Assembly (NCBI GenBank): GCA_025358525.1
Contig: JANYJI010000086.1
Coordinates: 1 to 32,510 of the forward strand
DNA length: 32,510 bases
DNA from: Chloroflexota bacterium
GTDB lineage: Bacteria; Chloroflexota; Limnocylindria; Limnocylindrales; CSP1-4
Direction: 5' to 3'
Both the position numbers and the translations under genes were made by a program. This document shows positions 32,109 to 32,510 of this stretch, in pieces. The notes under the pieces were generated by a model. That model was not told the origin of the DNA. It searched no databases and worked only from the letters and a program-made list of their open reading frames with translations. The first letter of the stretch is position 1; every line of letters starts with the position of its first letter.

Positions 32109-32510
32109 TTTTGTTGCCGCAGTTGCCGCAAAAGCGCGTGTCGGCCGCTAGTTCGGCACCGCACTTGCCGCACTTCGCCGTTCCGAGCGGCGTGCCGCAG
32201 TTGCCGCAGAACTTCTCGCTCCCGATGGGCTTGTTGCAGCTGGGGCATTCCGTCGCCCGGGCGCTAAGGTCGCCGGAGAAGACAGTCTGGGTGCGCATGG
32301 CGTCGCGCATTTGCCCCAGTTCGACCGACGAGCGCTCGGCCTCCATCTCCACCGCGAGGTTCGGGGCGCAGTTGACGCACAGGCCGCGTAGCTTGTTGAA
32401 ACAGGTCTCGTCGACCCAATTGTTGCATCGCACGCAGCGGTGGAATAAAGGCATGATCTCGTTGGAGGCCTTCTCGAGGGCCTTATCCCGGGCGCCGCGA
32501 TCGGTGATGT
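32101..32510 (-). CDS. Zinc-ribbon protein, N-terminus outside the window
   Basis: The frame is open to the window edge, so the start is not visible; the Met at 32454 is probably internal because the residues before it look coding (RGARDKALEKASNEI). A first Cys group CVRC, CF, CVNC forms a ribbon. After a helical spacer (EAERSSVELGQMRDAMRT), a double zinc ribbon follows: CPSC with CGNC, and CGKC with CGNC, ending GNKTA. No catalytic domain is seen. Its 3' end lies in the right copy of the direct repeat. Together with the zinc-ribbon gene at 25124 it probably formed a convergent pair before the island was inserted. Confidence 0.85.
   Translation of the reverse strand, partial: ITDRGARDKALEKASNEIMPLFHRCVRCNNWVDETCFNKLRGLCVNCAPNLAVEMEAERSSVELGQMRDAMRTQTVFSGDLSARATECPSCNKPIGSEKFCGNCGTPLGTAKCGKCGAELAADTRFCGNCGNKTA

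Overview
The window looks like a chromosomal stretch from a high-GC, free-living bacterium. Most coding regions have strong G/C third-position bias. Genes are started in two ways: by AGGAGG-type ribosome binding sites (often with GTG or TTG), or by a -10 box TANNNT placed 6-7 nt before ATG with no Shine-Dalgarno, which implies leaderless mRNA. That, with the two fused anti-sigma/beta-propeller proteins and the lineage-specific zinc-ribbon proteins, would fit a Chloroflexota (Limnocylindria-like) or actinobacterial metagenome genome. This placement is an inference; no rRNA or other strong taxonomic marker is present.

Left part (1-6042): a membrane protein, an internally deleted maltose-acetyltransferase-type pseudogene, type I signal peptidase with a repeat-encoded tail, a SAM methyltransferase, and an ECF sigma factor translationally coupled to a zinc-finger, single-TM anti-sigma protein with a large beta-propeller ectodomain. 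Central part (6060-12193): the gltBD operon for NADPH-glutamate synthase, transcribed leftwards. Next (12506-22381): a TTG-started single-TM protein, a small HTH protein, a class III aminotransferase, a GNAT acetyltransferase, an ABC-2 type exporter pair, a nitroreductase, an alpha/beta hydrolase, a DnaJ-domain protein with an unusual C-terminal domain, and a DinB-fold protein. Then come an ArsR-thioredoxin operon (22554-23235) and a two-gene unit of an unknown large protein plus a zinc-ribbon protein (23408-25561).

Right part (25627-32108): the accessory zone. A perfect 20-bp direct repeat lies at 25627-25646 and 32089-32108; the right copy covers the stop codon of a second zinc-ribbon gene. 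Removing one copy and everything between would bring the two zinc-ribbon genes together, convergent and separated by one terminator. Inside are a DUF5131 (Gp37/Gp68, three-Cys motif) gene, its partner tcmP and a ParB-like gene, all broken by frameshifts or a stop; a perfect 16-bp inverted repeat just upstream of the DUF5131 gene; a small secreted protein; a second ECF sigma/Asp-box propeller pair; and, beside the right repeat, what reads as the 3' half of a tRNA-Pro gene. I interpret this as a decayed integrated element without a visible integrase.

The main leads are this island with its eroded DUF5131-TcmP-ParB module, the recurrent leaderless promoter geometry, and the two sigma/propeller signalling cassettes. 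No CRISPR array, rRNA or intact tRNA was found.
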